Made by a program: the position numbers and the translations under genes. From the NCBI GenBank assembly GCA_041394265.1, contig JAWKIO010000005.1, positions 3,286,001-3,350,000 on the forward strand: 64,000 bases of DNA, written 5' to 3'. This DNA is from Acidimicrobiales bacterium (lineage in GTDB: Bacteria > Actinomycetota > Acidimicrobiia > Acidimicrobiales > SZUA-35). Below, piece by piece: positions 20,900 through 29,974 of this stretch (its first letter is position 1; every line of letters starts with the position of its first letter). The notes beneath the pieces were generated by a model. It was not told the DNA's origin, did no database searches, and was given only the letters and a program-made list of their open reading frames with translations.

Positions 20900-20913
20900 G
20901 TTTGGGTCCAAAC
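20900..20913. promoter_or_regulatory. Palindromic operator B (GTTTGGGTCCAAAC)
   Basis: Six-bp perfect arms GTTTGG/CCAAAC with a two-base centre, ending 14 bp before the ATG of the first P450 gene. It is the most symmetrical of the three copies of the motif in the window. Its place right at the start of a long plus-strand gene set (P450, importer, second GS, second P450, ferredoxin, CoA-transferase) suggests repression by the MarR protein encoded at 34.6 kb. Confidence 0.7.
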
Positions 20914-20927
20914 TACTATCGGCGCTC

Positions 20928-22196
20928 ATGCCCGGGGAATCCACGTCGATCGATCTGACCGCTCACGACACCTACCTCGACGGCGTTCCCCACGAGGAGT
21001 TCAAGCGGCTCCGGGCCGAGGATCCGGTCAGTTGGATCGACGAGACGGACGGCTCCGGTTTCTGGGCGATCACCAAGTACCGCGACATCATCGACGTCAG
21101 CCGCGATGTCGAAACCTTCACCTCCACCCAGGGCATCCGACTCGAAGAGATGACCCCCGAGGAGACCGAGGCCCGTCGCACGATCATGGAGCACGACCCA
21201 CCGTCGCACACCCGACTGCGGCGGCTCGTCAGTCGAGGCTTCACCCGGCGCACGGTCGAGTCCTACGAGGACCAGATCCGCGAGCTGGCAGCCGAGGTCT
21301 GCGACGAGGCCGTGGCGAAGGGCTCGTTCGACTTCGTCGAAGACGTCGCCAAGCAGTTGCCGATGCGGATGCTCGGTCGCCTGATGGGAACGCCCGACGA
21401 AGACGGCCCGATGCTGGTCGAGCTGGGCGACTCGCTGCTCGGCAACACCGACCCCGACTTCACCGACTTCGTCGTCGACCAGGCCGACACCGACGAGTAC
21501 CGGATGATGCCCTTCCGTTCGCCGTCGGGCTACGCCTTGTTCGACTACGCCCGACAGATCTCGGCGCTGCGTCGTTCGGATCCCACCGAGGACCTCATCA
21601 CTCAGCTCCTGGCGACCACCACCGACGGCTCGCAGCTGACCGAGCACGAGTTCAACAACTTCTTCACCTTGCTGGTGGCGGCCGGCAACGACACGACCCG
21701 CTACTCGATGGCGGGCAGCATGAAGGCGTTGCTCGATCGGCCCGAGCTGATCCGTCGGCTCCAGGGGGCCTCCACCGACGAGTGGAACCTCGCCATCGAC
21801 GAACTGTTGCGGTGGACCACCGTCACCATGCACTTCCGGCGCACCGCCACACGCGACGTCGAGATGCGGGGCCGCAAGATTCGGGCCGGCGACAAGGTCG
21901 TCACCTACTTCATCTCCGGCGACTACGACGAGGAGCAGTTCGACAACCCGTACGAACTCGACCTGCGTCGCGACCCCAACGACCACATGGCGTTCGGCCG
22001 GGGCGGTCCGCACCTTTGTCTCGGTGCCTGGCTGGCTCGCATGGAGCTACGGGTCACGTTGCAGGAATTCCTCAAGCGCATCGAGTCCATCGAACAGACG
22101 GGCCCCCAGGCCTACCTGCGGTCGAACTTCGTCACCGGTATCAAGCGACTGCCCGTTTCGGTGGTCGCGAACGAGTCCGTCATGGGTGCCGGGTGA
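20928..22196 (+). CDS. cytochrome P450 (first copy)
   Basis: 422-residue soluble bacterial P450. The haem-binding loop FGRGGPHLCLGAWLARME places the thiolate ligand at Cys364; the I-helix has LVAAGNDTTRYS (oxygen-activating Thr) and the K-helix ExxR is ELLRW. No membrane anchor. Electrons should come from the [3Fe-4S] ferredoxin encoded at 29.7 kb; no ferredoxin reductase is in the window. Operator B lies immediately upstream. Context (GS-like ligases, gamma-glutamyl hydrolases) suggests it hydroxylates a gamma-glutamylated amine or N-heterocycle, as CYP151 is linked with a GS-like gene in mycobacterial piperidine/morpholine degradation. Confidence 0.9.
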   Translation: MPGESTSIDLTAHDTYLDGVPHEEFKRLRAEDPVSWIDETDGSGFWAITKYRDIIDVSRDVETFTSTQGIRLEEMTPEETEARRTIMEHDPPSHTRLRRLVSRGFTRRTVESYEDQIRELAAEVCDEAVAKGSFDFVEDVAKQLPMRMLGRLMGTPDEDGPMLVELGDSLLGNTDPDFTDFVVDQADTDEYRMMPFRSPSGYALFDYARQISALRRSDPTEDLITQLLATTTDGSQLTEHEFNNFFTLLVAAGNDTTRYSMAGSMKALLDRPELIRRLQGASTDEWNLAIDELLRWTTVTMHFRRTATRDVEMRGRKIRAGDKVVTYFISGDYDEEQFDNPYELDLRRDPNDHMAFGRGGPHLCLGAWLARMELRVTLQEFLKRIESIEQTGPQAYLRSNFVTGIKRLPVSVVANESVMGAG

Positions 22197-22382
22197 GCCG
22201 GATCGGCGACCGGTCAGGATTCGCTCAGACAGAGGCCATGAGACTTTTGCGATTGTCCTAGTGTGTTTCAATTCGTGGGCCGGGCATCGTGTCCCGGCTC
22301 GCATCGATGCCGCAGCTTCGGCTCGAGTGTCGAGCATCGGGTCCGGCGTGACCCACCCGCCAATAAGGGAGAGAACCAAGAA

Positions 22383-23663
22383 ATGACCTCGAAGAAACTC
22401 ATGGCCCTGCTGATGGGCCTGGCGCTCGTCGCCGCAGCGTGCGGCGGCAGCGGAAGCGATGCGGCAAGCGACGGCGGCACGAGCGCCGGCGACGGCGGCT
22501 CGTCCTCCAGCGACGGCGCCGACACCGTTGGCACGGCGGGAACGCCGGCGATCGACATCGACGCCGTCCTCGACGCCGACCTCGACAACTGCGCCGAGGC
22601 GCCCACCGGGGAGCCGATCAAGGTCGGTATGGCCCTCGACTTCGGTGACGTGTCGGGCTTCGCCGACATCCCCGGCAGCGAAGCCGTGAACTTCCTGGTC
22701 GAGCTGATCAACTGCTCGGGCGGCTACAACGGATCGCCGATCGAGACCTCGGTGCAAGACATCCAGGGCGATCCCGAGGTCACCGCTCGGGCCACGCAGG
22801 ACCTGGTCGACTTCGGCTCCCACTTCATGATCGGCCCGCCGTTCGCCGACTTCGGCCAGCCGGTGCTGCAGGTCACCGGGGGCAAGATCCCGGTCTTCTT
22901 CGCGGCTTCCACCGAGCCCAGCCTCCCTGACGTCGCTGCGAACTCGTTCCTCGTCACCTTCGACGACACCGGTCAGGCGACGGCTGCCGCTGAATACGCG
23001 CTCGAACAGGGCTTCAAGCGGGCCATCACCTTCTCGAGCCCCGGTCCGTACTTCGGGTACAACCCCGAGATCTTCACCGAGGTCTTCACCGCCGGTGGTG
23101 GTGAGGTCGTCATCGACCAGACCTACGTGCCGGTCGACGACGTCGATTTCTCGGCGCAGGTCAACGCCGTGGCCGAGGTGGCCGACGGCACCGAGGTCGT
23201 CTACTCGGCGATGCTCGGCTTCCAGCTGACGGCGCTGCGCGGCCAGCTCGAGGGCCAGGGTCTCGATGCCCTCACCTACATGAGCACCGACGCCTTCGAG
23301 GCCACCGGTGGTCTGGCCGAGCAGAACATCGACGGCATCGTTCACACCACCCACGCCTTCGTCGAGCCGGGCGGACGCATCGATCGACTGCTCACGGCCT
23401 ACGAAGCGGCGAAGGGCACCCCGATCGAGTCCGGCTCGTTCGCCGGTCTCTACGCCGATTCGCTCCTGCTCGGTCTGCAGGGCATGGCCGACTGCGGTTG
23501 CACCGATCCCGAGCAGATCGGGGCGGCGGTTGCGCAGATCGGCAGCTTCGATGGCTTCACCGGCGAGATGAGCTACGCCGGCACCAACGGCATCCCGGTC
23601 AAGCCGGTCTCGATCCACAAGGTCGTCGGCACCGAGGACACCCTCGCCGCTTCCTGGGGTTGA
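22383..23663 (+). CDS. branched-chain-amino-acid-type ABC transporter, substrate-binding lipoprotein
   Basis: 426 residues. The N-terminus MTSKKLMALLMGLALVAAAC is a lipoprotein signal with the modified cysteine at residue 20, followed by a Gly/Ser/Asp-rich spacer. The rest is a periplasmic-binding-protein type I (LivJ) domain: IKVGMALDFGDVSGFADIPG, VQDIQGDPEVTARATQDLVD, and later GAAVAQIGSFDGFTG. GGGAGAG precedes the ATG. A 186-bp gap after the P450 gene includes a relatively AT-rich patch near 22240-22270 that could hold its own promoter. The ligand is unknown; aromatic or amine-derived compounds are handled by many members. Confidence 0.88.
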   Translation: MTSKKLMALLMGLALVAAACGGSGSDAASDGGTSAGDGGSSSSDGADTVGTAGTPAIDIDAVLDADLDNCAEAPTGEPIKVGMALDFGDVSGFADIPGSEAVNFLVELINCSGGYNGSPIETSVQDIQGDPEVTARATQDLVDFGSHFMIGPPFADFGQPVLQVTGGKIPVFFAASTEPSLPDVAANSFLVTFDDTGQATAAAEYALEQGFKRAITFSSPGPYFGYNPEIFTEVFTAGGGEVVIDQTYVPVDDVDFSAQVNAVAEVADGTEVVYSAMLGFQLTALRGQLEGQGLDALTYMSTDAFEATGGLAEQNIDGIVHTTHAFVEPGGRIDRLLTAYEAAKGTPIESGSFAGLYADSLLLGLQGMADCGCTDPEQIGAAVAQIGSFDGFTGEMSYAGTNGIPVKPVSIHKVVGTEDTLAASWG

Positions 23664-23666
23664 TAC

Positions 23667-24368
23667 GTGCTCGAGATCGAGAATGTCACCACCAAGTACG
23701 GCTCGATCTCGGCCCTTCGTGATGTCAGCCTGACCGTCGGGTCCGGTGAGGTCGTCGGCCTCATCGGCCCCAACGGCGCAGGCAAGACCACCTTGCTCGG
23801 CTCCATTGCCGGGCTGCTCAAGCCGTCGGCGGGAAGCGTTCGCTTCGAGGGGCGCGACGTCACCGGCTCGTCTCCCGATCAGATGCTGCGCAGCGGGATC
23901 GCGCTGGTCCCCGAGCACCGCCGCATCTTCACCGATCTCACCGTCGTCGAGAACCTCAAGATCGGCGGTGTCACCGTCTCGGCGGCGGAGCGCTCCTCGC
24001 TCATGGAGGAGATGGTCGAGCTGTTCCCGGTCCTTGCCGACAAGTGGCACACCTCGGCCGGCTACCTCTCGGGTGGCGAGGCCCAGCAGCTCGCCATCGC
24101 TCGAGCGCTGATGTCGAAGCCACGGCTGCTCATGATGGACGAGCCGTCGCTCGGTCTGGCGCCGATCCTGATCGATGTCGTGTTCGACCTGATCGTCAAG
24201 CTTCGGGATCAGGGCCGCACGCTGCTCGTCGTCGAGCAGAACGCTTCTCGCATGCTGGGGGTGTCCGACCGGGCCTACGTGCTGCGCAGCGGGGCACTCG
24301 TCGCCCAGGGCACCGGCGCCGAGTTGTTGGCCCGTGACGATCTGTTCGACACGTTCGTCGGCAACTGA
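23667..24368 (+). CDS. LivF-type ABC transporter ATPase
   Basis: 233 residues: Walker A GPNGAGKTT at about residue 35, Q-loop region, signature YLSGGEAQQLAIARAL and Walker B LLMMDEPSLGLAP. The LivF-specific LVPEHRRIFTDLTVVENL is present. The GTG start is three bases after the stop of the binding-protein gene. It powers import together with the LivH-like permease and the LivM-LivG fusion that follow. Confidence 0.92.
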   Translation: MLEIENVTTKYGSISALRDVSLTVGSGEVVGLIGPNGAGKTTLLGSIAGLLKPSAGSVRFEGRDVTGSSPDQMLRSGIALVPEHRRIFTDLTVVENLKIGGVTVSAAERSSLMEEMVELFPVLADKWHTSAGYLSGGEAQQLAIARALMSKPRLLMMDEPSLGLAPILIDVVFDLIVKLRDQGRTLLVVEQNASRMLGVSDRAYVLRSGALVAQGTGAELLARDDLFDTFVGN

Positions 24369-24384
24369 GGGAACAGGGACTGCG

Positions 24385-25272
24385 TTGAACCAGTTGATCC
24401 AGAATCTCGTCGACGGCCTGGGGCGGGGCAGCATCTATGCGCTCCTGGCGCTCGGCATCGCCGTCATCTTCGGCGTCATGCACCTCGTCAACTTCGCCCA
24501 CGGCGAACTGATCACGGTGAGCGGATACGTGACGTACTTCCTCTTCACCCGTGGCGTGTCGTGGTACCTGATCGCGCCGGCCGTGGTGCTGACCGCCATC
24601 GTGGTCTCGGTGATCATCGAGCAAGTGGCGTTCCGCTGGGTTCGAGGCGCGCCCGACTTCACCATGTTGCTCACCTCGTTCGGCGTGCACTTCGTCGTCG
24701 AGGCCATCTTCCTCATGTACGTCTCGGCCTCGGTCAAGAGCTTCGACCGCACGGGCTGGATCGCCGACACGTTCAGCGTCGGGTCGGTGTCGATCGAAGT
24801 CTTCGACATGCTGGTGATCGTCGTCACGCTGGTGGTGCTCGGACTCACCGCCGCCTTCCTCCAGCGGACGATGTTCGGACTCTCGCTACGGGCGGCGGCC
24901 GAGGACTTCGACACCGCCCGTCTGATGGGTGTGAAGTCGAACCGGGTGATCCGTGGGGCATTCGTTCTGAGCGGTCTGCTCGCCGGGATCGCCGGCGTGT
25001 TCTGGCTGATGCGGGCGGGCGCCACCAGCCCGGGTGCCGGCACCACCCCGATGTTGAAGGGCGTCCTTGCCGCACTCATCGGTGGTCTGGGGTCGCTGAA
25101 GGGTGCCGTGATCGGTGGCTTCGTCCTCGGGCTGGCCGAGGTGCTCCTTCGCTCGAACCTGCCCGGCAGCGTGGCCAGCCTCACCGACGGTGTGGTCTTC
25201 GCCCTGATCGCCCTGCTCTTCATCTTCCGACCGCAGGGGTTGATCACCGTCAGCCACGCCGAGAGGGTCTGA
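24385..25272 (+). CDS. LivH-type ABC transporter permease
   Basis: 295-residue inner-membrane permease with about eight hydrophobic segments. Family motifs: LGRGSIYALLALGIAVIFGVMHLVNFAHGEL at the N-terminus, SLRAAAEDFDTARLMGV (the EAA-like loop contacting the ATPase), and RPQGLI at the C-terminus. The start is taken as TTG 24385 behind AGGGAC, since no ATG/GTG gives a sensible N-terminus and the preceding gene ends at 24368. It is followed one base later by the fused permease/ATPase gene. Confidence 0.9.
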   Translation: MNQLIQNLVDGLGRGSIYALLALGIAVIFGVMHLVNFAHGELITVSGYVTYFLFTRGVSWYLIAPAVVLTAIVVSVIIEQVAFRWVRGAPDFTMLLTSFGVHFVVEAIFLMYVSASVKSFDRTGWIADTFSVGSVSIEVFDMLVIVVTLVVLGLTAAFLQRTMFGLSLRAAAEDFDTARLMGVKSNRVIRGAFVLSGLLAGIAGVFWLMRAGATSPGAGTTPMLKGVLAALIGGLGSLKGAVIGGFVLGLAEVLLRSNLPGSVASLTDGVVFALIALLFIFRPQGLITVSHAERV

Positions 25273-25273
25273 C

Positions 25274-27136
25274 GTGTTCCGACTCACCGGTCGCGACATC
25301 ACCTTCCCGCTCGGCGGGGCGTTCGCCCAGTTCGCCATCCTGGTCGGCGGTGGCCTGCTCTACACCGCCCTCGTCGGCGGGTCGGCCGAGCACCTGGTCT
25401 CCGCCATGTTGATCGATGCCGTCATGGTGATCGGGCTGCAGGTCTACATCGGCAACACGGGTGTGTTGTCCTTCGGCCACATCGGATTCGGCGCCATCGC
25501 CGGCTATGCGTTCGCCGTGTTGGCCATCGCCCCGCAACGCAAGGGCACCGTGATCCGCAACGCCCCGTGGGGCCTCGACGAGGTCCAACTCAGCCCCACG
25601 ATGGCGGGCGCGGTCGCCGTTGCCGTCACCGTGGTGGTCGCCGTGATCATCGGGTTCGGTCTCGCCCGCTCCGGAGCGCAGTCCGGGGCGGTGTCGGCCA
25701 CCGTGATCACGCTGGCCCTGCTGTTCGTCACCCACGAGCTCGCCATCAACTGGACCGACCTGACCGGCGGCGACCGGGCCGGCCTTTCCTTCAGCGTCGG
25801 GCGGACCCTCGAGAGCCGCTGGCCGATCTACCTCGCGCTCCTGCTGTCGTTGATCGTCGCTCGGCTCTTCGCCCAGAGTCGCTCGGGCCGGCTGGCCAAG
25901 GCGTCGCGGGAAGACGACCTGGCAGCCCGAGCCATGGGTGTCGACCCCCAGGTGCAGCAGATGGTGGCGTTGCTGCTGTCAGTGGCGATCGTCGCCGTCG
26001 CCGCCTGCCTGCGGGTCTACTCGATCGGCAACATCACGCCGAAGTTCTTCTTCTTCGAATACACGCTCCTCACCCTGGTGATGCTGATCGTCGGGGGCCG
26101 CAAGGGTCTGTCGGGGGCGCTGCTCGGTGTCGTCGTCATCACCGCCGGACGCGAGCTCACTCGCCGCCTCGGCACCGATGGCCAGACCTTCTTCGGGATC
26201 GGCCTCGACGGATCCATCGCCGACGTGATCTTCCGCGAAGGTCTCAGCGACATCTTCCTGGGCCTCGCCATGCTGGGGTTCATGATCCTGCGCCCCGAGG
26301 GTCTGCTCGACGACTGGGAGCTCGACCAATGGCTGTATCGGCGCTTCGGCCATGGGAACGAGGACCGCCCCGACCCACTCCCCGAAACCGATCGCACCGA
26401 GCCCGGCGTGCTGACCGCCACCGATGTGTCGGTGTCGTTCGGCGGTTTCCAGGCGCTGTCGTCGGCGAGCCTCGAAGCCGACAGCGGGGAGATCGTCGGC
26501 CTCATCGGTCCGAACGGTGCCGGCAAGACCACGCTGGTCAACGTCATCACCGGGATGGTGCCGCCGACCGATGGTCACGTCGTGCTCGACGGCGCCGACC
26601 TCACCGGTGCCAAGCCGCACGTGCTCGCTCGCTCCGGCATCGTCCGTACGTTCCAGAACCTGCGCCTGTTCTCGTCACTCACCGTGCGGGAGAACGTCGA
26701 GGTCGCCGCTCGAGTCGCCGAGGTGCATCGCAGCGACCGAGTCCGCCCACCCATCGATGCCCTGATCGCCGAGGCCGGGCTGTGGGAACACCGTGACCGA
26801 CGGGCGAGCGAGCTCGACTACGGCAACTCTCGTCGCCTCGAACTGGCGCGAGCTGCGGCGATGAGCCCCAAGTTCCTCCTGCTCGACGAGCCGACCAGCG
26901 GCATGAGCGACTCGGAGTCCAACGAGATGATCGAGCAGGTCCGCCACATGGCGGCCACCATCGGCGCCGGCGTCCTCGTCATCGATCACGATCTCAACTT
27001 CATCACCGGCATCAGCGACCGGATCTACGCCCTCGACCAGGGTCGCGTGATCGCCGTCGGCACGCCGGATGAGATCCAGGCGAACCCGATCGTGCAATCG
27101 GCCTACCTTGGGTCGGCGGCCACCACCTCGAACTGA
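25274..27136 (+). CDS. LivM-LivG fusion: ABC permease joined to ATPase
   Basis: 620 residues. Residues about 1-350 are a LivM-like permease (GNTGVLSFGHIGFGAIAGYA and SREDDLAARAMGVDPQ are its hallmarks). After a hydrophilic linker (residues 350-375) comes a LivG ATPase: Walker A LIGPNGAGKTTLVNVITG, RTFQNLRLFSSLTVREN, a degenerate signature ELDYGNSRRLELARA, and Walker B LLLDEPTSGM. Separate livM and livG genes are usual; fusions of this kind occur in actinobacteria. GTG 25274 follows the livH stop directly. The importer sits between the two P450/GS sets, so it probably brings in their substrate. Confidence 0.9.
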   Translation: MFRLTGRDITFPLGGAFAQFAILVGGGLLYTALVGGSAEHLVSAMLIDAVMVIGLQVYIGNTGVLSFGHIGFGAIAGYAFAVLAIAPQRKGTVIRNAPWGLDEVQLSPTMAGAVAVAVTVVVAVIIGFGLARSGAQSGAVSATVITLALLFVTHELAINWTDLTGGDRAGLSFSVGRTLESRWPIYLALLLSLIVARLFAQSRSGRLAKASREDDLAARAMGVDPQVQQMVALLLSVAIVAVAACLRVYSIGNITPKFFFFEYTLLTLVMLIVGGRKGLSGALLGVVVITAGRELTRRLGTDGQTFFGIGLDGSIADVIFREGLSDIFLGLAMLGFMILRPEGLLDDWELDQWLYRRFGHGNEDRPDPLPETDRTEPGVLTATDVSVSFGGFQALSSASLEADSGEIVGLIGPNGAGKTTLVNVITGMVPPTDGHVVLDGADLTGAKPHVLARSGIVRTFQNLRLFSSLTVRENVEVAARVAEVHRSDRVRPPIDALIAEAGLWEHRDRRASELDYGNSRRLELARAAAMSPKFLLLDEPTSGMSDSESNEMIEQVRHMAATIGAGVLVIDHDLNFITGISDRIYALDQGRVIAVGTPDEIQANPIVQSAYLGSAATTSN

Positions 27137-27151
27137 TCGACAGGAGACAAC

Positions 27152-28492
27152 ATGGAAGAGATGTCGCTCGAGCACCTGGCGTCGCTGGCAGCGTCCGGTG
27201 CCATCCACACCGTCGAGGTCGCAGCGCCCGATACCCAGGGGCATCTCCGAGGCAAGCGAGTGCCGATCGCCCGGTTCCTCGCCACGGTCGCATCGTCGGG
27301 AGTGAACATCGCCGATGCGATGTTCGTGTTCGACATCGAGAACGATCTCCCCGAGAACGAATTCGTCAACATGGACTCGGGCTATCTCGACTGCAAGCTG
27401 ATGCCCGACCTCGTCACCACGCGGGTCTTCACCCACCGGCCCGGCTATGCGATCGTGTTCTCCGAGGCTGTCGACCACACCGGTGCTCGCCACCCGCTGG
27501 CCCCGCGTGGCGTGCTCGCCACACAGATCGAACGGTGTGATGCCCTCGGGATCGATCCGTTCGTCGCCACCGAACTCGAGTTCTATCTGTGCACTCCCGA
27601 CTGGGAGCCGGCGATGTCCGACATCCAGTACAGCTCGCTCACGCAGCGCCTCGACCTCGAAGACGTCTTGCACGACATGCGCAACGCGGTGGCGGGTGCC
27701 GGCATCGAGGTCGAGTCGTCGAACCTGGAGTACGGGCCGGGTCAGGTCGAGATCAACACCGGGCCGGCTGACGCCATGACCATGGCCGACTCCACCGTGC
27801 TGTTCAAGAGCATTGTGAAGCAGGTGGCCTACGCCCACGGCCTGCGGGCCACGTTCATGCCGAAACCTTGGGCCGACCAGTCCGGCTCGGGCATGCACAT
27901 CCACACCAGCCTCAAGGCGAACGGCGGAAACGCGTTCGCCGACAGCCAGCACCTGCCGAACGAACTCATGTCGCAATGGTTGGCCGGCCAGCTCGAACAC
28001 GCGTCCGCGCTGGCCGTGCTCGGTGCCTCCACCGTCAACGGGCCACGCCGGGTGCGGCCCTACACGTTCTGTCCGACCCACATCCATTGGGGGCTCGACA
28101 ACCGGACGGTCATGGCGCGCTGCATCGTCGAGCCGGGCTCGGCCGCCAACCGGGTCGAGTACCGATCGGCCGGCGCCGACGCCAATCCCTACCTCATGAT
28201 CGCCGGGCTCTTGGCCGCAGGCTGCGACGGCATCGAACGCAAGCTCGAACTCGGTCCCGCCAGTAGCGGCGACATGTACACCGATCCCGGCGACTGCACG
28301 CCGCTCCCCACCGACCTCTCGGCCTCGCTCGCTGCGTTCCAGGGCAGCGCGCTCGCCGGCCAGCTCGGCGACACATTCGCCCGGAGCTTTGCCTCGATCG
28401 TCACCCACGAGATCGCACTCGGCAGCGAACACGGTGGCGATGGCGACGACATCAACGACTGGGAACGGGCTCGCTACCTGGAGCACAGCTGA
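27152..28492 (+). CDS. glutamine-synthetase-like gamma-glutamyl ligase (second copy)
   Basis: 446 residues, distinct from the copy at 15.6 kb. GS motifs: FVATELEFYL (metal Glu), SNLEYGPGQVEINTGPADA (second metal loop), FMPKPWADQSGSGMHIHTSL (ATP site) and NRVEYRSAGADANPYLM. HWGLDNRTVMARC lies where true GS has the glutamate-binding arginines. AGGAGA precedes the ATG. It is 15 bp after the LivM-LivG gene and one base before the second P450, so a dedicated gamma-glutamyl-amine synthetase acting ahead of that P450 is the natural reading. Bulk nitrogen assimilation is less likely. Confidence 0.85.
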   Translation: MEEMSLEHLASLAASGAIHTVEVAAPDTQGHLRGKRVPIARFLATVASSGVNIADAMFVFDIENDLPENEFVNMDSGYLDCKLMPDLVTTRVFTHRPGYAIVFSEAVDHTGARHPLAPRGVLATQIERCDALGIDPFVATELEFYLCTPDWEPAMSDIQYSSLTQRLDLEDVLHDMRNAVAGAGIEVESSNLEYGPGQVEINTGPADAMTMADSTVLFKSIVKQVAYAHGLRATFMPKPWADQSGSGMHIHTSLKANGGNAFADSQHLPNELMSQWLAGQLEHASALAVLGASTVNGPRRVRPYTFCPTHIHWGLDNRTVMARCIVEPGSAANRVEYRSAGADANPYLMIAGLLAAGCDGIERKLELGPASSGDMYTDPGDCTPLPTDLSASLAAFQGSALAGQLGDTFARSFASIVTHEIALGSEHGGDGDDINDWERARYLEHS

Positions 28493-28493
28493 C

Positions 28494-29750
28494 ATGACCG
28501 ACACACTCGGCACCGACGTCCCCGATCTCACCTCGCCGCAGCAGTACACCGAGGGCATCCCCTTCGAGGCGATGGCTGCGCTGCGCGCCACGCCCGGGCT
28601 GGTATGGCATCCCTATGCCGACTCGGGGTTCTGGGCAGTGACGCGCCACGCCGACATCAAGGCGGTCTCGGCGAACTCGGCAGTGTTCTCGTCCGGCATC
28701 GGACACACGAACCTGTGGGACCTCGAAGCCGATGCGCTCGAGGCGCGACGGTCCATCATCGACACCGACGCCCCCGACCACACACGACTACGTCGGCTGG
28801 TGTCGAAGGCGTTCACGCCTCGCAACATCCGGGTGTGGGAGGACACCACGCGAGCCATCGCTCGCGAGCTGCTCGACGCGTATGTGGCCGATGGTGGTGG
28901 TGACTGGGTGGCGGCGGTCGCGGCCCCGCTCCCGATCCGGGTGATCCTCACGATCCTGGGTGTTCCGGTCGATGACGCCGACTACCTCGTCGAGCTGTCG
29001 AACTATCTGGTCGAGGGCACCGGCGACCAGCCGTCATTGCCGCCCGATGCCTTCGGCAACACGACCGAGCTGCGCCTCCTGCCGTTCAGCAGCCCGGCCA
29101 GCCACGCCCTGTTCGAATACGGCGAACAGCTCGGCAACCGACGTCGCCTCGAGCCCAAGGACGACATCGTCACCCTCCTGGTGCTGGCCGAAGACGACGG
29201 CGACACGCTCAGCCACAGCGAGTACCGGAACCTGTTCCACGTGCTGGTGTTCGCCGGCAACGAGACCACCCGCACCGCAATCACACACGGGGCGATGGCC
29301 CTGGCCGACTTCCCGGACCAGCTCCGGTGGCTCCGCGCGAACCCCGACAAGATCGACCTCGCCGTCGAGGAGATCCTCCGTTGGGCCACGCCGGTGCTCC
29401 ACATGCGGCGCACCGCGGCCGAAGACACCGAACTCGCCGGCACCTCGATCGCTGCCGGCGACAAGGTGGTGATGTGGTACGCCTCGGCCAACCGCGACCC
29501 CGACGTCTTCGACGATCCGTTCGTCTTCGATCTGTCCCGCGATCCGAACCCGCATTTCGCGTTCGGCGGTGGCGGATCACACTTCTGCCTCGGCGCCTTC
29601 CTCGCCCGCATGGAGATCAAGGTGCTGCTCGAGGAGTTGTTGGCTTCCAACATCGAACTCCGACCATCGGGACCGGCTCGACGCGTCGCCTCGAACTTCG
29701 TGCATGGCGTGCTGTCGGTCGACTTCGACACCATCGAGGTGACACCATGA
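28494..29750 (+). CDS. cytochrome P450 (second copy)
   Basis: 418-residue soluble P450, clearly related to the first. Haem loop FGGGGSHFCLGAFLARME with Cys365 as ligand; I-helix VFAGNETTRTAI; K-helix EILRW. The ATG at 28494 lies one base after the GS-like stop, and the gene ends in an ATGA overlap with the ferredoxin gene, giving a tightly coupled GS-P450-ferredoxin-CoA-transferase cassette. The paired P450s may act on successive intermediates or on different substrates. Confidence 0.9.
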   Translation: MTDTLGTDVPDLTSPQQYTEGIPFEAMAALRATPGLVWHPYADSGFWAVTRHADIKAVSANSAVFSSGIGHTNLWDLEADALEARRSIIDTDAPDHTRLRRLVSKAFTPRNIRVWEDTTRAIARELLDAYVADGGGDWVAAVAAPLPIRVILTILGVPVDDADYLVELSNYLVEGTGDQPSLPPDAFGNTTELRLLPFSSPASHALFEYGEQLGNRRRLEPKDDIVTLLVLAEDDGDTLSHSEYRNLFHVLVFAGNETTRTAITHGAMALADFPDQLRWLRANPDKIDLAVEEILRWATPVLHMRRTAAEDTELAGTSIAAGDKVVMWYASANRDPDVFDDPFVFDLSRDPNPHFAFGGGGSHFCLGAFLARMEIKVLLEELLASNIELRPSGPARRVASNFVHGVLSVDFDTIEVTP

Positions 29751-29974
29751 CCGAACCCGGCGAAACCATGGCAACCGACGCCGTCCGAGTCCGTGTCGAC
29801 GACACGGTCTGTGTCGGCATCGGGCAATGCGAGATGCTCGAGCCCGACGTGTTCTTCATCAATGACGACGCCATCTCGACGGTGGTCGACGGTGCGACGC
29901 TGTCGGCCGAGCGGGCGGCGGTGGTGATCGAGCGCTGCCCCAGCGGGGCCATCAGCATCGTCGCCGACGCATGA
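29747..29974 (+). CDS. [3Fe-4S] ferredoxin
   Basis: 75 residues, cytoplasmic. Cysteines 22, 28 and 64 give the C-x5-C...C-P pattern (CVGIGQC and CPSGAI) of the short [3Fe-4S] ferredoxins that donate electrons to actinobacterial P450s. Start overlaps the P450 stop (ATGA); the stop overlaps the CoA-transferase start (ATGA). An internal ATG seven codons in is the alternative start. A partner ferredoxin reductase must be encoded elsewhere. Confidence 0.9.
   Translation: MTEPGETMATDAVRVRVDDTVCVGIGQCEMLEPDVFFINDDAISTVVDGATLSAERAAVVIERCPSGAISIVADA

Noticed and set aside
27152..28492. Housekeeping glutamine synthetase (glnA) for ammonia assimilation
   Set aside because: Locked between an importer gene and a P450 with 1-15 bp gaps, with altered substrate-site segments; a gamma-glutamyl-amine ligase fits better.
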